Origin: Pardosa pseudoannulata
Lineage: Eukaryota > Arthropoda > Arachnida > Araneae > Lycosidae
Length of the DNA stretch: 64,000 nt
Assembly: GCA_032207245.1 (NCBI GenBank)
Contig: CM063501.1
Span: forward strand, 57,212,893-57,276,892
Direction: 5' to 3'
Positions within the stretch are counted from its first letter, which is position 1. Every line of letters begins with the position of its first letter. Of the stretch, positions 36,740 through 48,759 are shown piece after piece. Below the pieces are notes generated by a model. The model did not search any database. It was not told where the DNA came from and saw nothing but the letters and a program-made list of their open reading frames with translations. Made by a program: the position numbers and the translations under genes.

Positions 36740-39700
36740 AATAGTATGTTTGGAGTAGTTGTTCTTTCCGTGCTCTGCTGCAGAAAAGTCGTATCAGCAT
36801 AGATTAAGTGTCTCATTGGCATGTTGGCGTACAATTCGGCTGGAATATTTTCCCACTGTCCAGATTAGAACTTTCTGGTTTATTTTTATTTCAATTAAAA
36901 TCGTAATAGCAACGCACGTGGTGTCTGTATTTGTATAATATCCGTTTAGGTGCTGGATTTTCTTTTCAATTATCGCTTTCCGTTTTTGAAATTTAGTGTA
37001 TCATTGACATATTGGTGTGCAATTTGGCTGCAATATTGTTCCACTGTTCAGTTTAGACTGTTCTGGTTTATTCTTATTTCCTTAAAATATTAATCACAAC
37101 GCACGAGGTATCTGTATTTGTATCCGTTCTATGTATCCATTTGTATCTTTATGTGTAATATTCATTTAGGTACTGGATTTTCCTTTTAATCATCACTTCC
37201 CGTTTTAGAAATTTAAGCCGAAAGGCAATTTATAGGTTAGGGAATAAAACAAATGATGAAAATTTCACTAGCAGTAATAGATTGTAAAATAAATTGTTCA
37301 GAGGATGCATTTCAAAATGACATAAATCAGAAGGAAATTGATAGTTTTTAGGATAAATATCAAAGGAAAATTATATTTATTGCATTTTGACATTCAGTTC
37401 TGAAGCTTATTTAAAAGTGAAGTTACATCTAAAAATTGACGACTGATTATTCAAAGATCACACAGCTTTAATGATGACTGGTTATTAAAAGTTTTAGTTG
37501 TTTTTTCCCTGCTGCAGAAAAGTTGCATTGACATAAATTGTCTCATTGACATGTTGGCGTGCAATTTGGCTGCAATATTATTCCACTGTCCAGTTTAGAC
37601 TGTTCTGGATTATTCATATTTCCTTAAAATCGTAATCACAATGCACGTGGTGTCTGTGTTTGCATAATATCCGTTTAGGTGATGGATTTTCTTTTCAATT
37701 ATCGCTTTCCGTTTTTGAAATTTAGTGTCTCATTGACATATTGGTGTGAAATTCAGCTGCAATATTATTCCACTCTCCAATTTAGACTGTTCTGGTTTGT
37801 TCTTATTTCCTTAAAATCGTGATCACAACGATTATGGTAGTTGTATTTGTGTAATATTTGTTTAGGTGGTGGGTTTTCTTTCTAATTATCGCTGAGCTTT
37901 TTAGAAATTTAGTGTCTCATTGACATGCTGGTGTGTAATATTATACCAAAGTCTGATTTAGACTGTTCTGGTTTATTCTTATTTCCTTGAAATCTTAATC
38001 ACAACGCACAGGATATCTGTATTTGTATCCGTTGTATCCGTCTGTATAATATCCGTTTACGTACTGGATTTTGTTTTTAATCATTACTTCCTGTTTTAGA
38101 AATTTAAGCCGAAAGGTAATTTATAGGTTAGTGAATAAAATAAATGATGAAAATTTCACTAGCAGCAATAGATTGTAAAATAAATTGTTCAGAGGATGCA
38201 TTTCAAAATGACATAAGTCAGAACGAAATTGATAATTTTTAGGATAAATATCAAAGGAAAATTATATTTATTGCATTTTGACATTCAGTTCTGAAGTTTG
38301 TTTAAAAATGAAGTTACATCTAAAAATGACGATTGATTATTAAAAGATCACACAGCTTTAATGATGACTGGTTATTTAAAGTTTTAGTTGTTCTCTCCGT
38401 GCCCTGCTGCAGAAAAGTCGAATTGACATAGATTAAGTGTCTCATTGGCATGTTGGCGTGCAATTTGGCTGCAATATTATTCCACTGTCCAGTTTAGACT
38501 GTTCTGGTTTATTCATATTTCCTTAAAATCGTAATCACAACGTAAGTGGTGTCTGTGTTTCATAATATCCGTTTAGGAGCTGGATTTTCTTTTCAATTAT
38601 CGCTTTCCGTTTTTGAAATTTAGTGTATCATTGACATATTAGTGTGCAATTTGGCTGCAATATTATTCCACTGAACAGTTTAGGCTGTCCTGGTTTATTC
38701 ATATTTCCTTAAAATCGTAATCATAACTCATGTGGTGTCTGTGTTTGTATAATATCCGTTTAGGTGCTGGGTTTTCTTTTCAATTATCGCTTCATGTTTT
38801 TTAAATTTAGTGTCTCATTAACATATTGATTTGCAATTCGGCTGTAATATTATTCCAAAGTCCGGTTTAGACTGTTCTGGTTTATTCTTATTTCCTTAAA
38901 TTATTAATCACAAAGCACGAGGTATCTGTATTTGTGTCCGTTCTATGTATCCATTTGTATCCGTCTGTATAATATCCGTTTAGATACTGGATTTTCTTTT
39001 TAATGATCACTTCACGTTTTAGAAATTTAAGCCGTAAGGCAAGTTATAGGTTAGGGAATAAAACAAGTGAAATTTCACTAGCAGTAATATATTATAAAAT
39101 AAATTATTCAGAGGATGCATTTCAGAATAACACAAATCAAATGTTATAAATCAGAGGGAAATTAATAGATTTTAGAATAAAATAAAGTTAAATTCATATT
39201 TATTGCATTTTGACATTCAGTTCTGAAGCTTATTTAAAAGTGAAGTTACATAACTTAAATGATGACTGGTAATTTAAAGATCTCACAGCTTTAATGATGA
39301 CTGGTTATTAAAAGATCTCATAGCTTAGATGATGAGTGATGATTAAAAAATCACAGGGCTTAAATGGTGACAGATTATTAAAAGATCACATAGCTTAAAT
39401 GATGGATGATTATTCAAAGATTACATGTCTTAAATGATGACTGATTATTAAAAGATCACATAGTTTAAATGATGACTGATTATTAAATCACAGGGCTTAA
39501 AGGATGACTGATTATTAAAAGATCACATATCTGAAATGAGAACTGATTTTAAAAGGTAAATCATGACTGATTATTAAAAGATCACAGAGCTTAAGTGATA
39601 AATATGATAATTTCGATCAGGCATCCCTAAAAAGCAAAATCAATGAAATATAAAGTTCTATAAAATGTGATAAAATAGATTATGATACATAAATTTATTT

Positions 39701-42400
39701 AGGAAGGGGTACAATTTTCTACCGCCCTCACCTATACAAATTATTAGTATTGATAAAATTTTCTGGAGTTATATAAATGTTATGTTGGAAAGAGATATAC
39801 TTCTTCCCATAATTTAAAATCCTCCAAAGCTATAAAACAAAAACTCAATTTCGAAAGCATGTTTTGAATTCTAAATACATAATTATCAAAAAACAGTACT
39901 ATACCTTACGAATAAATTTATCATCCAATCACCCCTATCATTGACAAACCTAACCAGCGTCCAGGTAGACTTGTACAATAGGTTAACCACAAATCTTACA
40001 CATGTGAGTAAACCACAGTAGCCATATTATATTTATTGCATTTTGATATTCAATTCTGAAGCTTGTTTAAGAGTGAAGTTAAATTTTAAATGATGACTGA
40101 TTATTAAAAGATTATACACCGTAAATGATAACTGATGATTAAAAGATCACATGGCTTAAATGATGACTGATTGTTAAAAGTTCACATAGTTTAAATGATG
40201 ACTGATTATTAAATCACAGGGCTTAAAGGATGACTGATTATTAAAAGATCACATATCTGATATGAGGACTGATTTTAAAAGGTAAATAATGACTGATTAT
40301 TAAAAGATCACAGAGTTTAAGTGATAATTATGATAATTTCGATCAGGCATCCCTAAAAAGCAAAATCAATGAAATACAAAGTTCTATAAAATGTGATAAA
40401 ATAGATTATGATACATAAATTTATTTCGGAAGGGGTAAAATTTTCTACCGTCCTCACCTATACAAATTATTAGTATTGATAAAATTTTCTAGAGCTATAT
40501 AAATACTAAGTTGGAAAGAGATATATTTCTTCCCATAATTTAAAATCCTCCAAAGCTATAAAACAAAAACTCAATTTCGAAAGCATATTTTGAACTCTAA
40601 ATACATGATTTTTAGAAAACAATGCCATACCTTACATATAAATTTATCATCAAATCACCCCTATCATTGACAAACCTAACCAGCGCCCAGGTAGACTTGT
40701 ACAATAGGTTAACCACAAATCTTATACATGTGGGTAATCCACAGTAGCCATTATATTATATTTATTGCATTTTGACATTCAATTCTGAAGCTTGTTTAAA
40801 AGTGAAGTTAAATCTTAAATGATGACTGATTATTAAAAGATTATACACCGTAAATGATGACTAATGATTAAAAGATCACATTGCTTAAATGATGACTGAT
40901 TATTAAAAGATCACATAGTTTAAATGATCACTGATTATTAAATCACAGGGCTTAAATGATGAATGATTATTAAATCACAGGGCTTAAATGATGAATGATT
41001 ATCACATAGCTTAAATGATGACTGATTTTAAAAGATAAATCATGACTGATTATTAAAAGATCACAGATCTTAAGGGAGGATTATGATAATTTCGGTAATT
41101 CATCCCTAAAAAGCAAAATTAATGCAATACAAAGCTCTAAAAAATGTGATAAAATAGATTATCCCTTACATAATAATAGCCTAAGTTATCTCTCCGTCTG
41201 TCCTTGAATTTATGAAGCGGTTGGACCTAGAATGGATAGAGGCATCCATTGGATTTTTGATGAGTTAGGGTTAGCAAAATTCAAATTGAGTAAAGTTTAT
41301 CTTCTCTTAAATTATCGATCCGATTCTAAAATAAATTGGTATAAATATGCTTCATGTCACAGAAAACAATACTGTCGTCTTCAAAACGTTCGAATTCTAC
41401 CCCTTCCCCCCTTTTCGAATGTTTAATATCATCATTTCAAGCCCTATTTTGGCCGGTTAAGAGCAGGCGATTAAATTTATCAATTTATCACATTATAAGT
41501 AGATGAAAATAACCTTTTTTGTCCGCATTATGACGTCATTCCTTTAACCATCTCTTTGAATCCTTTCTTATTTTAAATTATTTAAATATCGTCCGCATTA
41601 TTTTCATACGTCTTATCCCTGAACTTAGATATTACTTAAATAATTTTCTTTTATATTTGGATTAAATAATAGATTAAGTACAAATGTGATAATTTTAAAT
41701 TTGATTATCGATTATTTTTGGTTGCAATGAAAACTTTATCACCGGTATTAACAACAAATTCTTTTCATAAAAGTCTAGGAGTCTATTTCACGGACTAATA
41801 AATATCTAGCTTTTAAGTTATATATCTTTAAAAATTAAGAAGTTTGTTCTTTTGTATGATTGTTTTTTATACATAACCACACAGTTTGCAATCGATTCTC
41901 TAAATTTTGAACATTCTTCATATATATCCCAAAATAATCATTGTCAATATTAAAACCTCTGCAGTCCCTAATATGACAAGATAAATTTAGGTGGGCAACT
42001 AACATGCGGTCAGTAAAGATAATCAAATTAGTGAGCGTGTACCAAATAATTATCAGGCAAAATCAAACCATTTTATTACCTGCCTCATAGGGTACTTTAC
42101 GATTCTGGAAAATTAAAAATTTTTCTGATAGCGTCATATGACGGGCTATATGCTAGTTATACATAATTTAGGAAGGGGTAAAATTTTTTACCGCCATCAC
42201 CCATACAAATTATTAGAATTGATAAAATTTTCTAGAGCTATATAAATACTAAGATGAAAAGAGATATTTTTCTTCCCATAATTTAAAATCCTCCAAAACT
42301 ATAAAACAAAAACTCAATTTCGAAAGCATGTTTTGAACTCTAAATACATAATAATCAGAAAACAGTACTATACACTTACGAATAAATTTATCTCTTGTGC
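36740..42400 (+). repeat. Complex higher-order satellite array
   Basis: Three nested periods are visible. (1) Monomers of about 190 bp (TTTAGACTGTTCTGGTTTAT, GTGTCTCATTGACATATTGG) fill 36,800-39,000. (2) Larger blocks of 729-932 bp are marked by TATTGCATTTTGACATTCAG-like sequence at 37,378, 38,269, 39,201, 40,034 and 40,763. (3) A 35-bp minisatellite (TTAAATGATGACTGATTATT plus AAAAGATCACATAGC) occurs at 39,240-39,610, 40,080-40,330 and 40,800-41,080. No coding potential. The last block is split by a Helitron. Confidence 0.9.
41162..42156 (+). mobile_element. Helitron H1 (non-autonomous, 995 bp)
   Basis: Starts TCCCTTACATAATAATAGCC after A and ends GGGCTATATGCTAG before T. The 12-bp palindrome CGTCATATGACG at 42,132-42,143 lies nine bases before the terminal CTAG. 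Homologous satellite blocks show the uninterrupted site (A|T at 39,682/39,683 and 40,408/40,409), so the insertion made no target duplication, as Helitrons do. No Rep/helicase open frame; the 63- and 64-codon frames inside are incidental. Confidence 0.88.
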
Positions 42401-42409
42401 GAAAGGGGA

Positions 42410-43080
42410 AAAGAAGTTCGAAATCAGAGATTTAGTGATATCAATTTTAATTTTTCATATGCTCAAATATTCCGATGTCTATCTTAGGTAGTTGGTCGTA
42501 TCAATATTCTTTGGCTAGCTTTCGCTTTTCCGTGGGAAATTTACTGGATAATCTCAAATGTAACTAATTTCGTACACAACAGACCACGTGTTCTGCTTCA
42601 GGGAGTATTTGAAAAGAAACGAAACACCCCCCCTGGGGAGAGATGGTCATTACAGTTCCCCTAAATAGGAGTTTTAGAGGGGGATGCAAACATGATCTGT
42701 CATATCTGCTCCTTCTTTCGTAAGAACATAACGCATAACGGAACTTCATAGCGGGAATTTCCGACCATGTAAAAGCAGCCTTAAGCACGCCGCTATCAGG
42801 GTAAAATATTGCATTGGAACACGGCCTAAGGCGGCAAAATTTATATGAGGCAAAACCGCCTGAATTGGTGCGAAAGAGATTATTAAATGAGTCTGTTTTA
42901 ATTGAATTATATGTCACTTTATGGCTAACATAGTTCTTTTAAGGATATGTTTTTTTTCCTTCAAATTTTAAAGTCTTTAATTCTTGGGTGGAGGCATACT
43001 GGTGGGTTAGCAATACGTCAGCAAAAACGCTAATATTGGTCCCGATTGAAGACGCTGCATCGAAAAGGTTAACACTCATC
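42410..43080. other. Unassigned, GC-richer stretch with a 117-codon minus frame
   Basis: A minus-strand open frame at 42,564-42,917 encodes 117 residues with a Cys-rich C-terminus. I do not recognise it: no known motif, no clear splice sites and no second copy in the window. It may be an exon, an old repeat or chance. Confidence 0.25.
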
Positions 43081-43088
43081 TTGGGCCC

Positions 43089-44642
43089 TTACTCTGGGAG
43101 TTGCGGTTCGTACCGCAAGTGCGGTATGACGTAGTCGCGGAAACTTGGCCTAACGATACCTAGTTGCCGCAACTAAGCTCAAACCGTACTCTGGGAGCAC
43201 GGAAACGAAGGTGCGGGAACTAGCTTACTATCGAGTTTGAGAAATAAATCCCACCTTTGGGCTGGGCTTATTTTAGAGGCGGAGTTTAATTGGATCTTCT
43301 ACTTTGCACCATTTAAACCAATCAGAAATTTAGAATTATAATTCTGATTTTCAGTTTCGGCAACAGCAATGTTTGTAAATATAAACAAATAAATAATTCG
43401 CATTTTTCTTTGCATGCGTACGGTATTGATGAAAGTGGCATCCAAATCTCAAAAGTTTAAATCGAAGAGATTGTCTCACGGAAACTTTTACCCATGATTA
43501 GTTTTATGGAGCATTATTATATACAGTATGGAATTTTATTAAGCATATAGAGGCGCTTTCCATAGGTTTGGTTTGGAGTGCTACGGTCTACTTTTTGCAA
43601 CACGAGTGCTAATGAGACCGGGACCTGCAGCTTAATTGACCTGCAGTTGAATGTTCTTGGTTTCTGCAAGTTACATTCTCTTACAGATATATTTTATACA
43701 TTACAATTATGATGGAATGCATAAAAATGATGTAACTGATGAATATTATGATATAAATATTACTGCATTGAGATCATTGATAAAAAACTTGATAAAAAGT
43801 TATATTTGTACTGAAAAAAACTGTAAAATGATAGTTATTCCATCAAATTTTATCATATTACTATATATCAATACCTAAAATCTAAACATCAATGTTTTGT
43901 TTTGAACACAGTTGTTAAAATATATAAAATGCAAGAAATTAAAATTTGAAAATCACAATATGAAAATTATGGTTATGATGAAAATAAAAGATATAAATAT
44001 GATGAAAATTAAAGATAAATAATATTTAAATGATACTTTGATAGTATTTTAAAAACAGTTTTATTATATGTAAGCACAAATTTTGGGTTCAGACTAACAT
44101 CACAGGTATCCATGAAGATTGTAAATTTTTTTGCTTAAAATATGTAAAATAAAAGCCGAAAGTTATAAAGGCTTCGATCTTTTTATTACTTAGCATTGTT
44201 AACAAGATTTCTACTAGTATGAAAAACATAAAATATAAGATCAAAACTGAAGATATACAATATTTACATCATACTTTTATACTGCTCTAAATTCAGCATT
44301 AATATATTTAAAAACAACTTTTTAGTTCATACTTTTAATATCAGTGATATCCGTGGAGATGGCATGGAATTTTCTACATTTTGGCACTATACAAAACAGG
44401 TATATTTTTTTTTAACTGAGCTATATATTCGTAAGTCAAATAAGCCGCCATGTTTTCTTACTATCGAGAAGTTCTCTCTACCAAATTTGCTGCCGGAAAG
44501 TTTCCGCAACCTGCAGCTATCGGTAACTTTCCGCATGTAACCCCAGAGTACCGAAGTATCGTTTGCTCTCAAAATTTTCGCGAGCTGACGTCAACGTGAC
44601 GTCATACCGCACTTGCGGTACGAACCGCAACTCCCAGAGTAA
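43089..44642. mobile_element. DNA transposon with 44-bp perfect terminal inverted repeats
   Basis: Left TIR 43,089-43,132 begins TTACTCTGGGAGTTGCGG and matches the reverse complement of 44,599-44,642 over all 44 bases. Flanking GGCCC (43,084-43,088 and 44,643-44,647) is a possible 5-bp target duplication. A second, looser inverted layer follows (CTTACTATCGAG at both ends). The interior is AT-rich and has no transposase, only a 75-codon frame and a SINE1 tail at 43,565-43,635. Superfamily uncertain. Confidence 0.85.
43565..43635 (-). repeat. SINE family 1, tail fragment
   Basis: GGTTTGGTTTGGAGTGCTAC, CGGTCTACTTTTTGCAACAC and GCTAATGAGACCGGGACCTG match the 35,371 copy closely. Inserted in the 43,089-44,642 element, so younger than it. 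Confidence 0.9.
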
Positions 44643-44685
44643 GGCCCTTGATATTTCTTTCAAAAACAAATAGAGAATGTGCGCA

Positions 44686-44693
44686 TGACGTCA
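44686..44693. promoter_or_regulatory. CRE palindrome upstream of THAP frame
   Basis: TGACGTCA, preceded by GTGCGCA, lies 112 bp before the THAP ATG at 44,798. The same palindrome lies 111 bp upstream of the other THAP ATG (7,543-7,550). Confidence 0.4.
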
Positions 44694-44797
44694 GGTGCAG
44701 CAAAAATTGTAGCTGAACTTCCTCGTTGGCAAAACATTTGAATTTCCTACGGATTGTGCTCGTTATTGGGGTTTTAATTTTGTCAAATTATCTGAAA

Positions 44798-44962
44798 ATG
44801 GTAACAAGCTGTTGTACGTATGGCTGTACTAAGCTTTTCAGAAAAGGTGAAAATGTTAGATTTTATTGCTTTGCTAAAGATCCTATATTGCGAATGCTTT
44901 GGATAAAAGCTTTGAAAAGGCAAGACTGGACTCCAAGTTCTTCGAGAATTTGTTGCAAATAA
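44798..44962 (+). pseudogene. THAP-domain open frame, truncated
   Basis: From the internal ATG, 54 residues carry the THAP pattern: Cys5 (or Cys6), Cys10, an FYCFAKDP segment in the FxxFPxDP position, Trp35, and the DWTPS motif at 43-47, then Cys52. The ligand His expected at residue 55 (C-x2-H) is exactly where the TAA stop falls, so the finger cannot close as written. An upstream in-frame ATG (44,726) would add 24 hydrophobic residues and is unlikely. It lies 155 bp right of the 43,089-44,642 element. It could be a relic of a THAP transposon or gene, or an exon disrupted by sequencing error. Confidence 0.65.
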
Positions 44963-46421
44963 TATCAGAATGGTAATAGAAAGTTAACCTTACTGTAATG
45001 TAATAGATTATATAAAATTATTATACTCTAAGAATTTTTTTATTATTACTAAGTTCTTTTTTCATATTACTAATGCATTTTCCATGCTTTTGTGAGAAGT
45101 ACTGTACTTATAAATATAATTATTTTTTGTCCTTAAAATGATCAGGTTTTGATAATTTATTATTAGATTTTTATTTATGTAATAGTTTATTGGGCCTGTT
45201 AACATAATCAAAGTAGTTATACTTTGATTATGATACTTGATAGTACTATGCAAAGTGTATAATTTTAAAAAAAAATATATAATTTTGTAAGTGCTAAGAA
45301 ATCTATTTTGAATTACTTGGCCAGATTAATTTCTGATGTTTTCTTCCCCTTCCCTTAAATAAAATTTAATTTTATTGTATAGTGATCCATATCGAAGCTC
45401 ATAAGATACAATGAAAACATGCAATGTTTTACCAACGAAAAGTTGAGTTATAGTCAGTACTCGTATTTGTTCACAAACATGCACTTTATTGCAATAAGGC
45501 GATTTCACGCAGCAGGGCACATCTCAACTTATAATAACAATTCTGGCTTTAGTTTCAAACAGAAGGTCAGTTTATTGTTTGTCTATTGGCTGTTGTAAAC
45601 ATGAAAATGAATGGGAAGGGCTTTATAGTAGTTCGTGACGTTGCAACAAATTGCCTTATAATCCATATTTTGTATGCCAAATTAAAATGACGAAATATCA
45701 GGTGATTAGTCATATTATTTTGTTAAACTCTTCTGTCTAGCACATTTTATGATGTGGTGCCTAAAAACCTCAACCAACCAACCATATTATTTTGGAAATA
45801 GTTTTTAAAGACGTTTTTATAAATTAGAAATTTTTCTTAATAACTTGAATTATATAACTGTAGGAAATTTAGCATATCAGCCAAAAATCTTGTTATAGTT
45901 AAAAGATGTGATGACTTTTAAATATTTCTTCAAAACGGAGAAAGAACGAGATTATATTGTATATCACACAAATCTTTAAATTTGTTCTGACAAAAATCAA
46001 TTTATAGTTAGGACCATCATGGGTATGTTTTCATCATACTCGGTTAGTGCTAATTGATGATTAACTTCAATAAAATTATAAAACTTTTATTCTATGATTA
46101 GTTTTAATCGACTATGGTGAAATGCAGGCGGAAGGCTTTCAAACGTTTGCAATGCGTACAATATCATAGGCATTTTCAATATACTGGTAAAGTTACTTCT
46201 TAAGTGTATACGGGTTTTAGGCATCCGAGACACACAAATGATTTTTTTTCTACTTCTTTCCTGGTAGTCTCGAGCTTACCCTTGTAGAGTTTACTCTTCA
46301 CACCTTACCGGGTTGAACTACAACAAAATCGGACCATGACGGACCTCTTGTAGGTCAGTAGCAGCTTGATAATAGCTGCGAGTTACTATTGTGTCTCTGG
46401 TCATCAATTATGAGATGACGC
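44963..46421. other. Gene-free stretch
   Basis: No gene or repeat recognised. A GC-richer piece at 46,230-46,410 just before the Jockey relic may be an unassigned repeat. Confidence 0.4.
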
Positions 46422-47500
46422 ATGGCTTCGGCTGACTCAGGTAAAACTAATTCTCTTATATTAGTTAAAGTAAATAATCACTTAGATAATAATAAAACAA
46501 TCCTTCCTTATATGTCTGGCTATCGAAAAAATCTCTGTACCTTGTATCAAGCCTACCCGATTATTAAATTTCTCGTTGAAGCTAGAATTAATAAACTTTC
46601 TACTGGTGCCTTTCTGGATGTTGCTCGTACTTTCAACAGAATACGGATGACACCCTAATTTATAAACTATTGATCTATAATTCTCAAATTCATCTCATAA
46701 AGCTCCTTAACTCCTGTCTTACTGATAGAACTTTCTAGATCAAAATTAGTAATAGTTTATCTTCAAAATTTCCTATCCTTAGCGGTGTCCCTCAAGGATC
46801 TCTACTCAGCCTAATACTATGTAACATTTATTTTAATGATATTTCCATTCATTCAATTACAGAATTAGCAATTTATGCAGAAGACACCGCCATTTTCTCC
46901 ACTAGTAAAAGTTATAAATTCGCTGTAAACGTTGTCACTAAGTACATAGTCAAAAGAACTGATTGGCCTAACAGATTGAAATTTAGAATCAACATGTGAA
47001 CTACTAAGTGTGAAGTTGCCATGTTTACTTCAATCAGAAAGTTTATCAGCATCAGTAACACTCTATCCCCTGGTCGTACAATTTTAAATATTTACGAGTA
47101 ACATTATGAAAACCTAACTTGGGAGCAACATCATGATGATGTTAAAAATAATTTTAGAAAAGCTAAGCGAGCTCTCTACCCATTAATTTGTCGCAAAATG
47201 AATATAAGTAATGAAATACTCGTTTACACTTCCTTTCTTCGTCTTATAATTACTTGTGTGGTTGTACACAGCTGATACTAACATGAAAATTCTAAATGTT
47301 TAACAAAAAATTATCATTCGCAAAATAACTAATGCTCTTTGGTACTTCAGAAATGCTAAAATTTATAAAGAGCTGAAAATTTCATAGATTCTTAGATTAG
47401 ATTTTTTTTCAAATTCTTTTTACTAAATTTCACAGAAATTTCAGCAACTAATTAATAATCTAGCAAACTACGACCCGCTAATACAAACACCGCTAATAAT
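46422..47500 (+). pseudogene. Jockey-type LINE reverse transcriptase, broken
   Basis: Fragments read GAFLDVARTFNRI (RT palm motif A equivalent), then SSKFPILSGVPQGSLLS (motif B), ELAIYAEDTAIFS (catalytic YADD altered to YAED), and NLTWEQHHDDVKNNFRKAKR in the downstream region. Their order and spacing match the RT of Jockey-clade non-LTR retrotransposons. Several stops and frameshifts, plus loss of one catalytic Asp, make it dead. 5' endonuclease region not found. Confidence 0.85.
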
Positions 47501-47559
47501 AGAAAGCCTAAGGTAATTCCTGCTAAATAAACTTTAGCTTTTTGTACCTTTCAAATGCA

Positions 47560-48430
47560 AAAAATATCAAATCAATGAATATAGTCCCATATATTGCCAA
47601 ATATAGTGTTACGGTTATGAAGAAACCATTAGAATAAAAATGTGTCATTAGTTTCTCAAAAGTGAGTAACTTTATTTCTGAAATCCTTAAACTGCCGGGA
47701 CTATATATTTAAAAAATTAATTTAGGTTTGAAATAAGCAGTTACCTTTCATTTGAGAACCTTAAATAACCAGATCGAAGTGGCTAGTTTAATATAATTGG
47801 AGCAGCATAAAATATTTCTCTATTAACTTAAGGTTAACTTGATATATGATTAATCTTGAACCATTCTTTAATAAACAGTTACCTACAATCCTAGTAAAAA
47901 TAATAAAGTAGAAGTATTTTTAAATAAATTTATTATTTAGGCTGTTAAGGAGGTTAAGTGTCGAAAGATAGTATGCTCTTTTAAATAAGCAGAACATTTT
48001 ATGAATCGTAACAGGCAGTTAAGGCATGGGGAGGGATTTAGAGGACCGGTCTCTAAAAAAAATTCTGAACGACCGTTTCGTGGAAAGAAAATAGACCATG
48101 TGTGTGGGTGTATCATCTGCCTATCTCTGCATAGACAACAGTGGGCTTAGAACAGGGACGTTGAGTTAAGGAGTAGGTACAAATTGGATTCGACAGGTAA
48201 GAACAGATTGACTATCACTCTTGGGAACTCATCAAAATATTGTTGCATAATAGGAAGAAATTGTGAAATTTTTTTTGCTGAAAATGGCAAAAAGAGCATA
48301 TTTTATAATATACAGATAAAAATTTAAACATTTTCATTTTTTTTCAAAATTATTCTTTTTCTTTGGTTATACTTCTGTTTTAAAAATTAGAATTTAATAC
48401 CATGCATAGTTTTATATTGCCGCATAAAGA
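47560..48430. other. Gene-free stretch
   Basis: No coding or repeat signal apart from a GC-richer piece at 48,020-48,200 of unknown origin. Confidence 0.4.
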
Positions 48431-48437
48431 AGATTAA

Positions 48438-48510
48438 CCAACGAGCTCAGTGGCCGAATGGTCAAAGATCCAGACCCGAAGATTGTGAGTTCGATGCTTT
48501 CCATGGCGGT
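48438..48510 (+). repeat. tRNA-like sequence (SINE head or tRNA pseudogene)
   Basis: GAGCTCAGTGGCCGAATGGT holds a box-A match and GTGAGTTCGATGCTTTC a box-B match at about tRNA spacing. Acceptor-stem pairing is poor, so a functional tRNA is unlikely. Confidence 0.45.
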
Positions 48511-48541
48511 TGATCCAAAGTACGGGTTTTTAATTTAAAAA

Positions 48542-48751
48542 TGTTATTTATTGTTTCCTTATGTTCTTGAACATTCTAGATCTTTCTTTAATATGTAAAT
48601 TAGTTGTTTCTGGAATATTCTGTTCGGGTATAAAAGCTGATACCCACTAGCTGTAGGGAATTTCCTGATCTTGTAAAGTTGCGAGTTGCTACTTAGCTTC
48701 AATAAATTCATCTGTTAAGTTAAGCAGTGTGTTCATTCGAATCTTCGTGAC
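48542..48751 (+). mobile_element. Probable solo LTR
   Basis: A 210-bp block begins TGTTATTTATTG and ends TCTTCGTGACA. It contains, in order, TATAAAAG (48,630), a GC-richer transcribed part and AATAAA (48,702). TG...CA ends, TATA box and polyadenylation signal fit an LTR promoter unit. No primer-binding site follows and no coding region or second LTR is present. Flanks lack a clear target duplication, so the ends are approximate. Confidence 0.4.
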
Positions 48752-48759
48752 AATATATT

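Noticed and set aside
39240..41080. Regularly spaced short repeats that could suggest a CRISPR array
   Set aside because: Units are contiguous 35-bp minisatellite copies without unique spacers, in a eukaryotic satellite.
46422..46658. Independent 78-codon host gene
   Set aside because: Its GAFLDVARTFNRI segment and downstream motifs show it is the start of the Jockey RT relic.
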